This document shows, one piece after another, positions 38,409 through 47,101 of a stretch of 64,000 nucleotides of DNA. The notes beneath the pieces are model-generated. The model did not search any database. It worked only from the letters and a program-made list of their open reading frames with translations, and was not told where the DNA came from. Source of the DNA: Bhargavaea beijingensis (GTDB lineage Bacteria > Bacillota > Bacilli > Bacillales_A > Planococcaceae). The first letter of the stretch is position 1. Every line of letters starts with the position of its first letter. A program made the position numbers and the translations under genes. The DNA lies in the NCBI RefSeq assembly GCF_900101985.1, contig NZ_FNAR01000004.1, positions 123,230 through 187,229 of the forward strand, read 5' to 3'.

Positions 38409-39703
38409 TTTCCGTTCGCCGGAGGCTTTACTGTAAAGACGGTGCGCGCCTTCTCATCCGTGAGCGGCACGAGAACATCCTGTAGATCCTTCACTTCCAG
38501 CGCCTCCAATGCGGTGACGGTATCGAACAGGTTCATGCCATTGAATGCATAGCGGGTGAACTGGTTCGCGATATATTCGACCGAGTTCAAAGCGCGCATA
38601 AAGAAGCCGATCCTTCTTCTCCGCTGGCGATCCAGATCGTCCTGGCCGAACGGGAATTTCTCGGAAGCCCACTCCAAGGTATCCCGGATCTTCTGTGCCA
38701 GCTTTTCCGGCTCGGCACTGTCGGAGCCGATCACCGAAAAAGCAAAGCCTTCTTCGGCGGTAAAGTCAGTGGAAAACGATTCGTCGATCAGGCCTTCCTC
38801 ATAGGCTTCGGTGTAGAACTTGGAAGTCTTCCCGTACAGGAGATCAATCATGATCTGGTAAGCCAGCTCCTGTTTCAGGCCTTCCAGCCCCTCGTCTGCC
38901 AGTGCAGGCAATTTGATGCCGACATGGACCTTCGGTTTGGATACATCCATCTCCAGACTGCCTTCCTTCACGGCCGCTTCCATCTTCTCCTGCGGGAATT
39001 GACGGACGATCCGTTCCGGCTGATCGAATGTCTTCGCGGCCTGGTTGTCTCGGATGAATGACATCATCTCTTCAGGATCAACCGCTCCCACTGCAAATAC
39101 CAACATGTTCGAAGGGTGGTAGAACGTGTGGTAGCACTCGTACAGATGGTCTGCAGTGATTCGTGAAATCGATTCGACCGTTCCGGCGATATCGATCTTC
39201 ACCGGATGCTCCCTGTACAGGTTCTCGATCGTTCCGAAATACGCGCGCCAGTCAGGCAGGTCGTCGTACATCGTGATCTCCTGGCCGATGATGCCTTTTT
39301 CCTTTTCGACGGTCTCCTCCGTGAAATAGGGAGCCTGGACAAAATCCAGAAGAAGTTCGGTATTCGGATAAAGATTCTCTGTAGCGGAAAACAGGTAGGC
39401 CGTCCGTGTAAAGGATGTAAAGGCGTTAGCGGACGCCCCGTTCATCCCGAACTTCTGGAAGACATCCCCGTCTTCCTTTTCGAACATTTTGTGCTCCAGG
39501 AAATGGGCGATGCCGTCAGGAACGCGGACCATTTCCTGCTTGCCCAGCGGGATGAAAATGTTGTCAATGGACCCGTACCGGGTCGTGAACGAGACATAGG
39601 TTTTCGAAAAGCCGGATTTAGGCAGGATAAACACCTGCAGCCCGTTCGGCAGGGTCTCATGGTAAAGCGTTTCATTGACTCGGCTATATTCAAGCTTTTT
39701 CAT
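38405..39703 (-). CDS. ymfH: M16-family metallopeptidase (YmfH), zinc site intact
   Basis: 432 residues (B. subtilis 428). The inverted zinc-binding motif H-x-x-E-H is present as HFLEHKMFE, with the distal Glu in the EKEKGIIGQEI segment, so this should be the catalytic half of a two-subunit protease with YmfF. The ATG at 39703 lies nine bases after AAAGGAGG and overlaps the end of ymfF by 14 bases. The biological substrate is unknown; M16 pairs in other bacteria process small peptides. Confidence 0.93.
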   Translation of the reverse strand: MKKLEYSRVNETLYHETLPNGLQVFILPKSGFSKTYVSFTTRYGSIDNIFIPLGKQEMVRVPDGIAHFLEHKMFEKEDGDVFQKFGMNGASANAFTSFTRTAYLFSATENLYPNTELLLDFVQAPYFTEETVEKEKGIIGQEITMYDDLPDWRAYFGTIENLYREHPVKIDIAGTVESISRITADHLYECYHTFYHPSNMLVFAVGAVDPEEMMSFIRDNQAAKTFDQPERIVRQFPQEKMEAAVKEGSLEMDVSKPKVHVGIKLPALADEGLEGLKQELAYQIMIDLLYGKTSKFYTEAYEEGLIDESFSTDFTAEEGFAFSVIGSDSAEPEKLAQKIRDTLEWASEKFPFGQDDLDRQRRRRIGFFMRALNSVEYIANQFTRYAFNGMNLFDTVTALEALEVKDLQDVLVPLTDEKARTVFTVKPPANGK

Positions 39704-40970
39704 CAGCCGATTCCTCCTTTCCAGAAAGCAGGTAGACAAGCTGGCGATCGATCTTTCCGGCCATTTCCCGGATATCATCGGCCGTCACAGGCTCCCACTT
39801 TGCAATCCATCCTTCCGGCGTGAAGCCGCCCGGCAGGTCCTTGTACTGGTCAAAGATCTCGATCTGGCCCCTTGAAGAATCAAGCGCTTCGCGAAGCTGG
39901 TTGGCCAGCATGGCCTTTGTCTGGCTCAGCTCGGTGTCCGTGATCTCTCCGGCTCTCATCGCTGCAAGCTGTTCATCGATCAGCTTCGTCGCCTTATCTG
40001 CTAGATCGGCATCGATCCCGGCCGAAACGGTGATGAGCCCATATCGGGACAGGTAGGAGCTGGCCGCATAGTACGCCATGCTTTCCTTTTCCCGGACGTT
40101 CATGAACAGCTTGGAATGAGGGAATCCTCCGAAGATGCCGTTTGCCAGCTGCATTTTCGGGAAGTCTGCCGTGCCGAACATGACAGGCGTGCTGAATCCG
40201 ATGTGGAGCTTGCCCTGTTTCATGTTCTGCTTTTCCGACACACGGCCTTCCCTGCCGGTTCCCCGGTCCGCTTTTTCAGGCTGCACGGCCGGTACACGCC
40301 CTTCGAAACGGAAGGCTTCTTTTAGTGAGGCGGTAATGGCTTCCTCATCCACTGCTCCGACGACATAGATTTCAATCTCGTCTTCACTGGTCATCCGCCG
40401 ATAGGCTTCCATGACTTTTTCGGGAGTCAATGCTTCCAGAAAAACTTCTTCACCGGTGGCCCTGATGGACTCGGGACCGTCAGGACGCATGAGCGTCAGC
40501 AACCGCTGTTGCGCATAACGGGTTTTATCGTCGTAGATGGAGCGGACTCGTTCAAGTACGGTCTGTTTTTCCCGCTCGAAAATCTGCTGCTTGAAGACCC
40601 CGTCCTCAAGATTTGGCCGGAGCACGGCATCAGCCAAAAGCCGGACCGTCCAGTCTGTAATATCTTCATCTCGGATCAGCCGGTCGTCCACGCACTCGGC
40701 GTTCACTGACAGATAATGATAACCGCCGCGTTTGCCGACATCTGTATAGTAGAGAGTTCCGTACATCCCCTCCAGCGCCTGCCGGAGTGCCGAGCGGCTC
40801 GGATATGCCTCCGTGCTGTCTTCCAGGATATTGGCCAGGACAGCGCGCTCGGAAGCCCCTTCCGCGGTCAGCGGCTGCTTAAACCTGATGGAGAACGTCA
40901 ATGTCTTAAATTGTTCGGTTCGGCGCACGTACAGGCGGACGCCCTGTGTCAGTCGAGTTTCCGTAAACAT
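39690..40970 (-). CDS. ymfF: M16-family peptidase homologue (YmfF), zinc site lost
   Basis: 426 residues, as in B. subtilis. It has the M16 fold, but where HxxEH should stand (about residues 50-60, AVLANILEDSTEAYPS) there are no zinc ligands. The C-terminal half keeps the partner-type motif GFPHSKLFMNVREKESMAYYAASS. It is therefore probably the non-catalytic, substrate-binding subunit paired with YmfH. The ATG at 40970 follows GAGGTG by six bases. A TATAGT lies about 40 bases further upstream without a convincing -35. Confidence 0.93.
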   Translation of the reverse strand: MFTETRLTQGVRLYVRRTEQFKTLTFSIRFKQPLTAEGASERAVLANILEDSTEAYPSRSALRQALEGMYGTLYYTDVGKRGGYHYLSVNAECVDDRLIRDEDITDWTVRLLADAVLRPNLEDGVFKQQIFEREKQTVLERVRSIYDDKTRYAQQRLLTLMRPDGPESIRATGEEVFLEALTPEKVMEAYRRMTSEDEIEIYVVGAVDEEAITASLKEAFRFEGRVPAVQPEKADRGTGREGRVSEKQNMKQGKLHIGFSTPVMFGTADFPKMQLANGIFGGFPHSKLFMNVREKESMAYYAASSYLSRYGLITVSAGIDADLADKATKLIDEQLAAMRAGEITDTELSQTKAMLANQLREALDSSRGQIEIFDQYKDLPGGFTPEGWIAKWEPVTADDIREMAGKIDRQLVYLLSGKEESADEKA

Positions 40971-41071
40971 GGGACACCTCGTTTTCATTCAAATTTGTAT
41001 CAAGTATTCACCAATTCCACTATACCCAACCCGGCGGAGGCATGGCAAACTTTGGAGCGGATTTCACGGCT

Positions 41072-41106
41072 GCAAATCAAAGAGCAGGCCCATGAAGGAC
41101 CTGCTC
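41072..41106 (-). terminator. Terminator after nupQ
   Basis: On the minus strand GAGCAGG, 11-base loop, CCTGCTC, then TTTGATTTG, ending the nup operon. Confidence 0.75.
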
Positions 41107-41115
41107 CTGCCGGAT

Positions 41116-42075
41116 TTACCGGCTTCCTTTGATATATGGCTTTCCGTTTGCCTTCGGCCCGGTCGCTTTGCCGATAAAACCGGCGAGGGCGAGGATTGTG
41201 ACTACGTATGGCAACGCATGAAGATAGCCCGTCGGGATTTCCTTGATGATCGGAATACTCGGCCCGACAACTGCCAGCGCTTGGGCGAAACCGAAGAAGA
41301 TGGCCGCCCCCATGGCACCGATCGGATGCCATTTACCGAAAATCATCGCGGCGAGGGCCATGAAGCCCTGGCCATTGATGGTCGCATGACCAAAGTCTCG
41401 CGTCATGGTCTGTGAATAGATCGCTCCGCCGATTCCGGCAAGTGCGCCGGAGATGATGACGGCAATGTAGCGGATCTTGTTGACATTGACGCCCATCGTG
41501 TCCGCCGCCATCGGGTGTTCCCCCACAGCACGGAGCCGAAGGCCGAACGGGGTTTTATAGATGACATACCAGGTGACGATTGCGACCGCGATTGCGAGAA
41601 TGCTCGAACCGTAGACACCTTTAAAGAACATCGGCCCGATAACAGGAATGTCCGACAGGAACGGCACATCAAAGTTCGGAATCGCTTTTTTGATGAAGTC
41701 GGTCTGGCCCTTATCAAAAATCATTTTTGTCAGGAACAGGGCGATCGCCAGTCCGAGCATGTTGATGGCAACACCCGAAACGACCTGGTCGGCCCGGAAT
41801 GAAATGGATGCGACCGCGTGGAGGATGGCAAACACACCCGAGACGACCATCGCGGCGATCAGGGCGATCCATGGCGTCCACGAACCGAATGTATCATAGA
41901 AAAACAGGTTAAACAGGATACCGATAAATGCGCCCATGACCATAAGGCCCTCCAGGGCGATGTTGACGACACCGGACCTCTCGGAAAAGACGCCGCCAAG
42001 CGCGGTGAAAATCAGCGGTGCTGCATAGGCGATGGACACCGGCACCATGAAGTAAAGGATATCGAGGAAGCCCAT
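41116..42075 (-). CDS. nupQ: Nucleoside ABC transporter permease (NupQ-like)
   Basis: 319-residue integral membrane protein of the BPD_transp_2 family, about eight to nine membrane helices. Hallmarks are FSERSGVVNIALEGLMV near residue 35 and the ATPase-contact loop GEHPMAADTMGVNV. B. subtilis NupNOPQ (YufNOPQ) imports guanosine; other members take purine nucleosides. It starts two bases after the nupP stop, with GGGAG before the ATG at 42075. Confidence 0.93.
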   Translation of the reverse strand: MGFLDILYFMVPVSIAYAAPLIFTALGGVFSERSGVVNIALEGLMVMGAFIGILFNLFFYDTFGSWTPWIALIAAMVVSGVFAILHAVASISFRADQVVSGVAINMLGLAIALFLTKMIFDKGQTDFIKKAIPNFDVPFLSDIPVIGPMFFKGVYGSSILAIAVAIVTWYVIYKTPFGLRLRAVGEHPMAADTMGVNVNKIRYIAVIISGALAGIGGAIYSQTMTRDFGHATINGQGFMALAAMIFGKWHPIGAMGAAIFFGFAQALAVVGPSIPIIKEIPTGYLHALPYVVTILALAGFIGKATGPKANGKPYIKGSR

Positions 42076-42076
42076 G

Positions 42077-43123
42077 TCACTTCTCCCCCTTTTTCTTGGA
42101 CATCTTGGTCAGGAAGAGACGGATGGCATAGCCGCACGCCACGAAGAAGATGACGAGCGCGATGACAATCTGGACAACCTCTTCCGGAATCTGCGCGGCG
42201 TTCGGCATGTTGAGTGCACCGTATTTCAGCGACCCGAACAGGACCGCACCGAAAATGACACCAAGCGGGGTGTTGGCTCCGAGGAGGGCAACCGCAATCC
42301 CATCAAAACCGATGCCGGTGAAACCGCCGCGCGTGTACATATTGCCGAACGTTCCGAGCCCTTCCATCGCGCCTGCCAAACCGGCGAAAGCACCGGAAAT
42401 GACCATAGACAAGATAATGTTCTTGCCGATCTTCATACCTGCATATTGCGATGCATGCTCATTGAATCCGACGGCCTTCAGTTCAAAGCCGGTTGTTGTC
42501 TTTTCAAGGATGAACCACATAACGACAACCATCAGCAACGCCACGATGATTCCGTAATGCAGCCTTGAATAATCAGTTAGGGAAGACAGGAATTCCGAAC
42601 GCAATGATGCCGATTCCAGAATCCGCTCGGTCTTGTCCCCGCCGCCCGACCACGTTTTGATGAGTGCGTTGACTACGTGGAGTGCGATGTAGTTCATCAT
42701 AATCGTCACGATGACTTCGTGGATTTTCATCTTCGCCTTTAAAAGTCCCGGCAGGAAGGCCCAGAGCGCGCCTGCTGCCGCTCCCGCCAAGATAGATAAC
42801 GGAAGATGGATGACTTTCGGCAAGTCGAAGGCGGCGCCGACATAGACCGCTGCAAACCAGCCGACAATCAGCTGTCCCTCGACCCCGATATTGAAGAGGC
42901 CGGTGCGGAAAGCAAATGCCACCGCCAGGCCGGCGAGAATGTACGGCGTGATTTGGCGGATGGTTTCCCCGATGGCGTAGGAATCACCGAAAATCCCTTG
43001 CCAGAGTGCGATATACCCCGCGACCGGATCGTAGCCGCTCACCAGCATGACGATCGCCCCGACCAGCAGGCCGAGGATGACGGCGATGGCCGGCACGAGG
43101 AGGTTGATCATTCTATTCGACAT
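42077..43123 (-). CDS. nupP: Nucleoside ABC transporter permease (NupP-like)
   Basis: 348-residue second permease subunit, about nine membrane helices. FRTGLFNIGVEGQLIVG and GFNEHASQYAGMKIGKNI are typical of the RbsC/BmpC-like branch. The ATG at 43123 is chosen because GAAGGTG precedes it; it overlaps the last 11 bases of nupO, which suggests coupled translation. The C-terminus ends in a basic tail (TKMSKKKGEK) facing the cytoplasm. Confidence 0.93.
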   Translation of the reverse strand: MSNRMINLLVPAIAVILGLLVGAIVMLVSGYDPVAGYIALWQGIFGDSYAIGETIRQITPYILAGLAVAFAFRTGLFNIGVEGQLIVGWFAAVYVGAAFDLPKVIHLPLSILAGAAAGALWAFLPGLLKAKMKIHEVIVTIMMNYIALHVVNALIKTWSGGGDKTERILESASLRSEFLSSLTDYSRLHYGIIVALLMVVVMWFILEKTTTGFELKAVGFNEHASQYAGMKIGKNIILSMVISGAFAGLAGAMEGLGTFGNMYTRGGFTGIGFDGIAVALLGANTPLGVIFGAVLFGSLKYGALNMPNAAQIPEEVVQIVIALVIFFVACGYAIRLFLTKMSKKKGEK

Positions 43124-44669
43124 GTTTGTTGACACCTTCTTCCGCCTGCCTGGCAGCCGCTTGTCTTGAATGGCCGGCCATGAGCAGGCCGAGTTCCTGT
43201 TCATCCGTCTCCGACGGGTACACCGTGTCAATGATTGAACCATCATAGATGACGGCGATCCGGTCGGATACATTCATGACTTCATCCAGTTCGAACGAGA
43301 CGAGGAGCACTGCTTTGCCGCTGTCCCGCTGCTCAATCAGCCGGCGGTGGATGAATTCGATGGCCCCGACATCAAGACCGCGGGTCGGCAGAGCCGCGAT
43401 CAGTAGATCCGGATCCCGCTCGACTTCCCGGCCGATGATCGCTTTTTGCTGGTTTCCTCCGGAAAGGGCGCGTGCAGGTTCATGCGGCCCTTGCGTACGG
43501 ACATCGTATTGGGCGATGATATCTTTCGCTTTTTTTTCGATTGCGGAATAATCCATGATTCCGCCTTTGGAATAAGGCGGACGGTAGTATGTCTGAAGAC
43601 CGATATTGTGGCCGATGGGAAAATCCAGGACAAGGCCATGCTTGTGCCGGTCCTGCGGAATATGGCCGATCCCGCTTTCCGTAATTTCACGCGGCTTGCG
43701 GTTGGTGATGTCTTTTCCGTTGATCAGGATCTTTCCCGATTGCGCCTTGCGAAGTCCGGTGATTGCTTCAATCAGCTCCGACTGGCCGTTGCCGTCAATA
43801 CCGGCGATGCCGACAATCTCACCTTTGCGGATGGTCAGGCTGAGATTCTTGACCTTGGAGATACCGCGCGAATCCTCAACAGTGAGACCATCAATCTTCA
43901 GCACTTCCTCTTTAGGATGGGCCGGTCCTTTTTCGGTCTTGAAGGTGACCTGGCGGCCGACCATCATCGAAGCCAACTGCTCAGGGTTCGTATCGGCTGT
44001 CTCGACGGTTCCGATCCCCTTTCCTTTCCGGATGACGGTCACCCGGTCGGACACGTCCATGATTTCCTGAAGTTTGTGGGTGATCAGGATAATGGACTTG
44101 CCTTCGGCGATCAGCTTTTTCATGATTCCGATCAATTCGCTGATTTCCTGAGGAGTCAGTGAAGCCGTCGGCTCATCGAAAATCAGGATATCCGCACCCC
44201 GGTAAAGCGTCTTCAGGATTTCAACACGTTGCTGCATTCCGACCGAAATATCTTCGATCTTGGCGTTCGGGTCAACATTCAGGCCGTATTGTTTCGACAG
44301 TTCCGCCACTTTCTTGGCGGCACCGGCTACATTGACCGTGCCGTTCTTTTTCGGCTCATTGCCAAGGATAATGTTTTCGGTTACGGTGAAGTTTTCTACC
44401 AGCATAAAGTGCTGGTGGACCATCCCGATTCCAAGCTTATTTGCGACATTCGGGTCGGTGATGTCCGCTTTATTGCCGCGGACCCTGATTTCCCCTCCGT
44501 CCGGCTGGTAAAGGCCGAAAAGCACGTTCATGAGTGTGGATTTTCCGGCGCCGTTCTCACCGAGAAGCGCGTGGATTTCACCCTTGCGGAGCTGGAGGGT
44601 GATGTTATCGTTAGCTACGAAATTGCCGAACTCCTTGCGGATGTTGAGCATTTCGATCACGTATTCCAA
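43113..44669 (-). CDS. nupO: Nucleoside ABC transporter ATPase (NupO-like)
   Basis: 518-residue double ATPase. The first domain is complete (Walker A GENGAGKST, signature ISVGMQQR, Walker B ILIFDEPTA). The second has a degenerate Walker A (GIDGNGQSE) and signature ALSGGNQQK, as usual for sugar/nucleoside importers of this class. The start is TTG at 44669, eight bases after AGGAG, which aligns LEYVIEMLNIRKEF with B. subtilis MDYVIEML; the GTG nine bases upstream overlaps the ribosome binding site. Confidence 0.95.
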   Translation of the reverse strand: MEYVIEMLNIRKEFGNFVANDNITLQLRKGEIHALLGENGAGKSTLMNVLFGLYQPDGGEIRVRGNKADITDPNVANKLGIGMVHQHFMLVENFTVTENIILGNEPKKNGTVNVAGAAKKVAELSKQYGLNVDPNAKIEDISVGMQQRVEILKTLYRGADILIFDEPTASLTPQEISELIGIMKKLIAEGKSIILITHKLQEIMDVSDRVTVIRKGKGIGTVETADTNPEQLASMMVGRQVTFKTEKGPAHPKEEVLKIDGLTVEDSRGISKVKNLSLTIRKGEIVGIAGIDGNGQSELIEAITGLRKAQSGKILINGKDITNRKPREITESGIGHIPQDRHKHGLVLDFPIGHNIGLQTYYRPPYSKGGIMDYSAIEKKAKDIIAQYDVRTQGPHEPARALSGGNQQKAIIGREVERDPDLLIAALPTRGLDVGAIEFIHRRLIEQRDSGKAVLLVSFELDEVMNVSDRIAVIYDGSIIDTVYPSETDEQELGLLMAGHSRQAAARQAEEGVNKHVE

Positions 44670-44721
44670 TGGTTTCACTCCTTTATCCTAAAACCTGCCT
44701 ATCGCCTGTAAACTGATACAG

Positions 44722-44748
44722 GAAAGACTTCCTGTCAGGAAATCTTTC
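44722..44748 (-). other. Hairpin in the nupN-nupO gap
   Basis: AAGA-C-TTCCTG-TC-AGGAA-A-TCTTT can fold as a stem with one mismatch, in RNA between the binding-protein and ATPase genes. It may stabilise the nupN message 3' end. Confidence 0.4.
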
Positions 44749-44784
44749 ATCTATCATTTACATTCATCATTTAGTACATAAGGA

Positions 44785-44817
44785 AGCATGAAGACCGGAC
44801 GTCCCGGCCCCCATGCT
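44785..44817 (-). terminator. Partial terminator/attenuator between nupN and nupO
   Basis: AGCATG...CATGCT closes a GC-rich hairpin (inner GCCGG/CCGGT) 16 bases after the nupN stop, without a real T run. Such a structure would leave more message for the binding lipoprotein than for the membrane parts. Confidence 0.5.
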
Positions 44818-44832
44818 CAACACATCCATTTC

Positions 44833-45921
44833 TTACTTGGGTTCTTTACCTTCCGGGTATTCCTTGACTTCGATTTCGCCGGAAGCGATTTTTTCGTTGT
44901 ACTCTTCGATTTTGGCCATGACATCTTCAGGAATCGCGCCGCGGGAATCAGCAAGTGCGACACCGTCATCCGCAATTCCGTATGTGATCACTTCGCCGCC
45001 AGGGAATTCGCCGTTCATCGCTTTTTCGGAGATGTCCTTGACCGCCACGTCAACACGCTTCAGCATCGAAGTGAGCGTGACGTTCGTGTCGCCGACCGCT
45101 CCTTCGTCGTACTGGTCGGAGTCAACGCCGATTACCCATACGTTTGCATCCGGGTCGTTTGCCTTGCGCTCTTTCGCCTCGGAGAAGACGCCGTTGCCCG
45201 TACCGCCCGCTGCGTGGAAGATTACGTCAACGCCGCTGGAGTACATGCGGTTGGCAGTTGTTTTTCCGAGCTCTGCCTTGTCGAATGCGCCAGTGTATTG
45301 GACATCAACTTCGATGGACGGGTCGACCGCCTTAACGCCCTGTACGAAACCGGACTCGAAGCGGTAGATGACTTCGTTTTCCATGCCGCCGACAAAGCCG
45401 ACTTTCTTGCTTTCTGACATAAGCCCCGCTGCGACGCCGGCGAGGAAGGAACCTTCATGCTCTTTGAAAAGGAGGCTGACCGTGTTTGGCTGCTCGACAA
45501 CTGCATCGATGATTGCAAACTCGGTGTCTTTCTGCTGGGAAGCGATCTCATCAAGCGCGTCCTGCATCATGAAGCCGACACCGAAGACCAGGTTAAAGTC
45601 GCGGCGCGCCAAAGCGTTCAGGTTCGGGATGTAATCTTCTTCACCTGCGGACTGGAGATAGTCAAAGCCGCCGTCGCCTTTTTCAAGGCCCTTGTCTTTT
45701 CCGAATTCCTGAATCCCTTTCCAGGCAGCCTGGTTGAACGACTTATCGTCAACGCCGCCGACATCAGTGACCATTGCTACGGAGAACTCGGAGGAGGACT
45801 CTCCGCCTGAGTTATTGCCTTCGTTCTTTGCTTCTTCACCGTTGTCGGAGCCGCATGCGCCGAGGAGCGTGCCCGCAGCCAAAAGAACCGACAGCGCAAG
45901 ACCAAACTTGCGTTTTGCCAT
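44833..45921 (-). CDS. nupN: BMP-family nucleoside-binding lipoprotein (NupN-like)
   Basis: 362 residues. Signal peptide 1-22 with lipobox LLGAC and lipidated Cys23, then an Asn/Gly/Glu/Ser-rich linker and the BMP domain (MVTDVGGVDDKSFNQAAWKGI, FAIIDAV, VGFVGGMEN, IFHAAGGTGNGVF, VIGVDSDQYDEG). It captures nucleosides outside the membrane for NupOPQ. It lies 63 bases after the GntR gene. The ATG start follows an AGGGGG site. Confidence 0.95.
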   Translation of the reverse strand: MAKRKFGLALSVLLAAGTLLGACGSDNGEEAKNEGNNSGGESSSEFSVAMVTDVGGVDDKSFNQAAWKGIQEFGKDKGLEKGDGGFDYLQSAGEEDYIPNLNALARRDFNLVFGVGFMMQDALDEIASQQKDTEFAIIDAVVEQPNTVSLLFKEHEGSFLAGVAAGLMSESKKVGFVGGMENEVIYRFESGFVQGVKAVDPSIEVDVQYTGAFDKAELGKTTANRMYSSGVDVIFHAAGGTGNGVFSEAKERKANDPDANVWVIGVDSDQYDEGAVGDTNVTLTSMLKRVDVAVKDISEKAMNGEFPGGEVITYGIADDGVALADSRGAIPEDVMAKIEEYNEKIASGEIEVKEYPEGKEPK

Positions 45922-45984
45922 TTGTGGTACCCCCTAAAATTGTTGTGAAAATATGCTTGTTTGATAGCAGGAAGGTTGTCTGTC

Positions 45985-46713
45985 TTACAATCGTTTCCGC
46001 AAAACGTGGAAGTTGAATTTATCGCCTTTAAAGTAATTGCGGGAGTAGAGAATGACCTCTTCGCCCTCCGCGTAATGGGATTGCCGCAGCATCAGCAGCG
46101 CGGTCTCCGGTTCACATTCGAGGATCGGAGATGCCTCCTCGTCGTACCCGACCGGTTCAATCTGGGCCACCGCCTGTGTAATCCTCAGGTTTCCTGTCCG
46201 CTCGATCGCCTCGAAGATGGATTCGTCTTCCTGTTTCAGGAATTCTTCTCCGACGTACCGGGACGGAAAGGTATCGATGCAGTAGACAACCGGTTCGCCG
46301 TCCGCTGTCCGGACACGCTTGATTGTCATGACCTTCTCATCCGGACCGCATGCGAAGCGCTCCATGTCTTCCTCCGTTGCAGGTTCCTCGGAAGAGCTGA
46401 TGAAGTTGGTCCCCGGCGTCATGCCCACTTGGCGGATCATGTCCGATACGCTGGCCAGCTCTTCGATGCCTGCTGTAAACAGCGGCCTCGGATTGACGAA
46501 AGTCCCGACACCGTGCCTTCGGACAATATAGTGCTCTTCCTCCAGCAGGCGGAGCGCCTCGCGAAGAGTCGCTCTTGACACGCCCATGATCTTTGCGAGT
46601 TCGAACTCGGAAGGGAGTTTTTCTTTTTCTTTGAACACCCCCGACGCAATGTCCCGTTTGAGCTGCTCGATCACCTGAAGATACAAGTGCCGGTGGTCCG
46701 CTTTTACCGTCAT
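45985..46713 (-). CDS. GntR/HutC-family regulator (YmfC-like)
   Basis: 242 residues. The N-terminal winged helix (residues about 8-75: LYLQVIEQLKRDI, KLPSEFELAKIMGVSRATLREALRLLEEEH) is followed by a UTRA effector domain, which marks the HutC subfamily. In B. subtilis ymfC lies next to spoIIIE; here the nup operon follows directly, so it probably controls nucleoside import and itself. The ATG at 46713 follows GGTGGTG. A palindrome at 46737-46750 and a short upstream reading frame lie in its leader. Confidence 0.85.
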   Translation of the reverse strand: MTVKADHRHLYLQVIEQLKRDIASGVFKEKEKLPSEFELAKIMGVSRATLREALRLLEEEHYIVRRHGVGTFVNPRPLFTAGIEELASVSDMIRQVGMTPGTNFISSSEEPATEEDMERFACGPDEKVMTIKRVRTADGEPVVYCIDTFPSRYVGEEFLKQEDESIFEAIERTGNLRITQAVAQIEPVGYDEEASPILECEPETALLMLRQSHYAEGEEVILYSRNYFKGDKFNFHVLRKRL

Positions 46714-46745
46714 GAAATCACCACCAAATCAAAGAGATCAGACAT
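46710..46745 (-). CDS. Possible 11-codon leader peptide before gntR
   Basis: ATG at 46745 encodes MSDLFDLVVIS; its TGA overlaps the gntR ATG (ATGA). A strong AGGAGGAAGG lies 11 or more bases upstream, rather far. The start ATG lies inside the palindrome at 46737-46750. It may couple translation of the regulator to the leader; it may also be chance. Confidence 0.3.
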   Translation of the reverse strand: MSDLFDLVVIS

Positions 46746-46750
46746 CTGAT
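46737..46750. promoter_or_regulatory. Candidate operator (perfect palindrome) in the gntR leader
   Basis: ATCAGA-CA-TCTGAT is a perfect inverted repeat. The left part ATCAGACAT recurs at 46768-46776, next to the TATAGT -10 (46777-46782 on the minus strand). Two copies flanking the transcription start suggest autoregulation by the GntR-family protein. Confidence 0.5.
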
Positions 46751-46782
46751 GTAAAACCTTCCTCCTAATCAGACATACTATA

Positions 46783-47018
46783 TCATTTTTGCTACCCCAA
46801 AGAAATACCTTTCTTTCTAAATTCGAAGACAAATTCATACTTACGCCCCATCTTTGTAAACAAAACGACATGATTAAACGCTTTCTTTTTTGATAAAGCG
46901 CTTTCTTTATTTCAAAGTTATTTCGAAAAAGGTCCTCCTAATTCCACTTAAGGTCCTCCCAATTTACTGAAACAGCCCAGAAACCTCAGCTAAGCAAACT
47001 GACCATCGGTTTTAACAA
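46783..47018. promoter_or_regulatory. AT-rich upstream region of gntR-nup with two tandem repeat pairs
   Basis: No gene is seen here. CGCTTTCTTT occurs at 46879-46888 and 46899-46908 (20 bases apart), the second with a palindromic AAAGCGCTTT core that partly resembles a cre site. AAGGTCCTCC-(T/C)-AATT occurs at 46929-46943 and 46950-46964 (21 bases apart). AATTTACTGAAACAG (46961-46975) matches the CodY motif at 11 of 15 positions. The region is far more AT-rich than its surroundings. Confidence 0.45.
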
Positions 47019-47064
47019 ATGAAAAACTGCAGGCAAAGAGAGGACGCTCGCTTTGCCTGCAGTT
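47019..47064 (-). terminator. Terminator after spoIIIE
   Basis: On the minus strand AACTGCAGGCAAAG, 12-base loop, CTTTGCCTGCAGTT and TTT; a 14-base perfect stem. Confidence 0.9.
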
Positions 47065-47101
47065 CAGAACGGCCATCATTGCGTAATGGCCTGTATGAGA
47101 T

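Noticed and set aside
44670..44678. GTG at 44678 as the nupO start
   Set aside because: It overlaps the AAAGGAGTG ribosome binding site. The TTG at 44669 has proper spacing and matches the family N-terminus.
46876..46908. True cre sites for CcpA
   Set aside because: The cores AAACGCTTT and AAAGCGCTTT look similar, but the flanking TG and CA positions of the cre consensus do not fit, so they are reported only as repeats.
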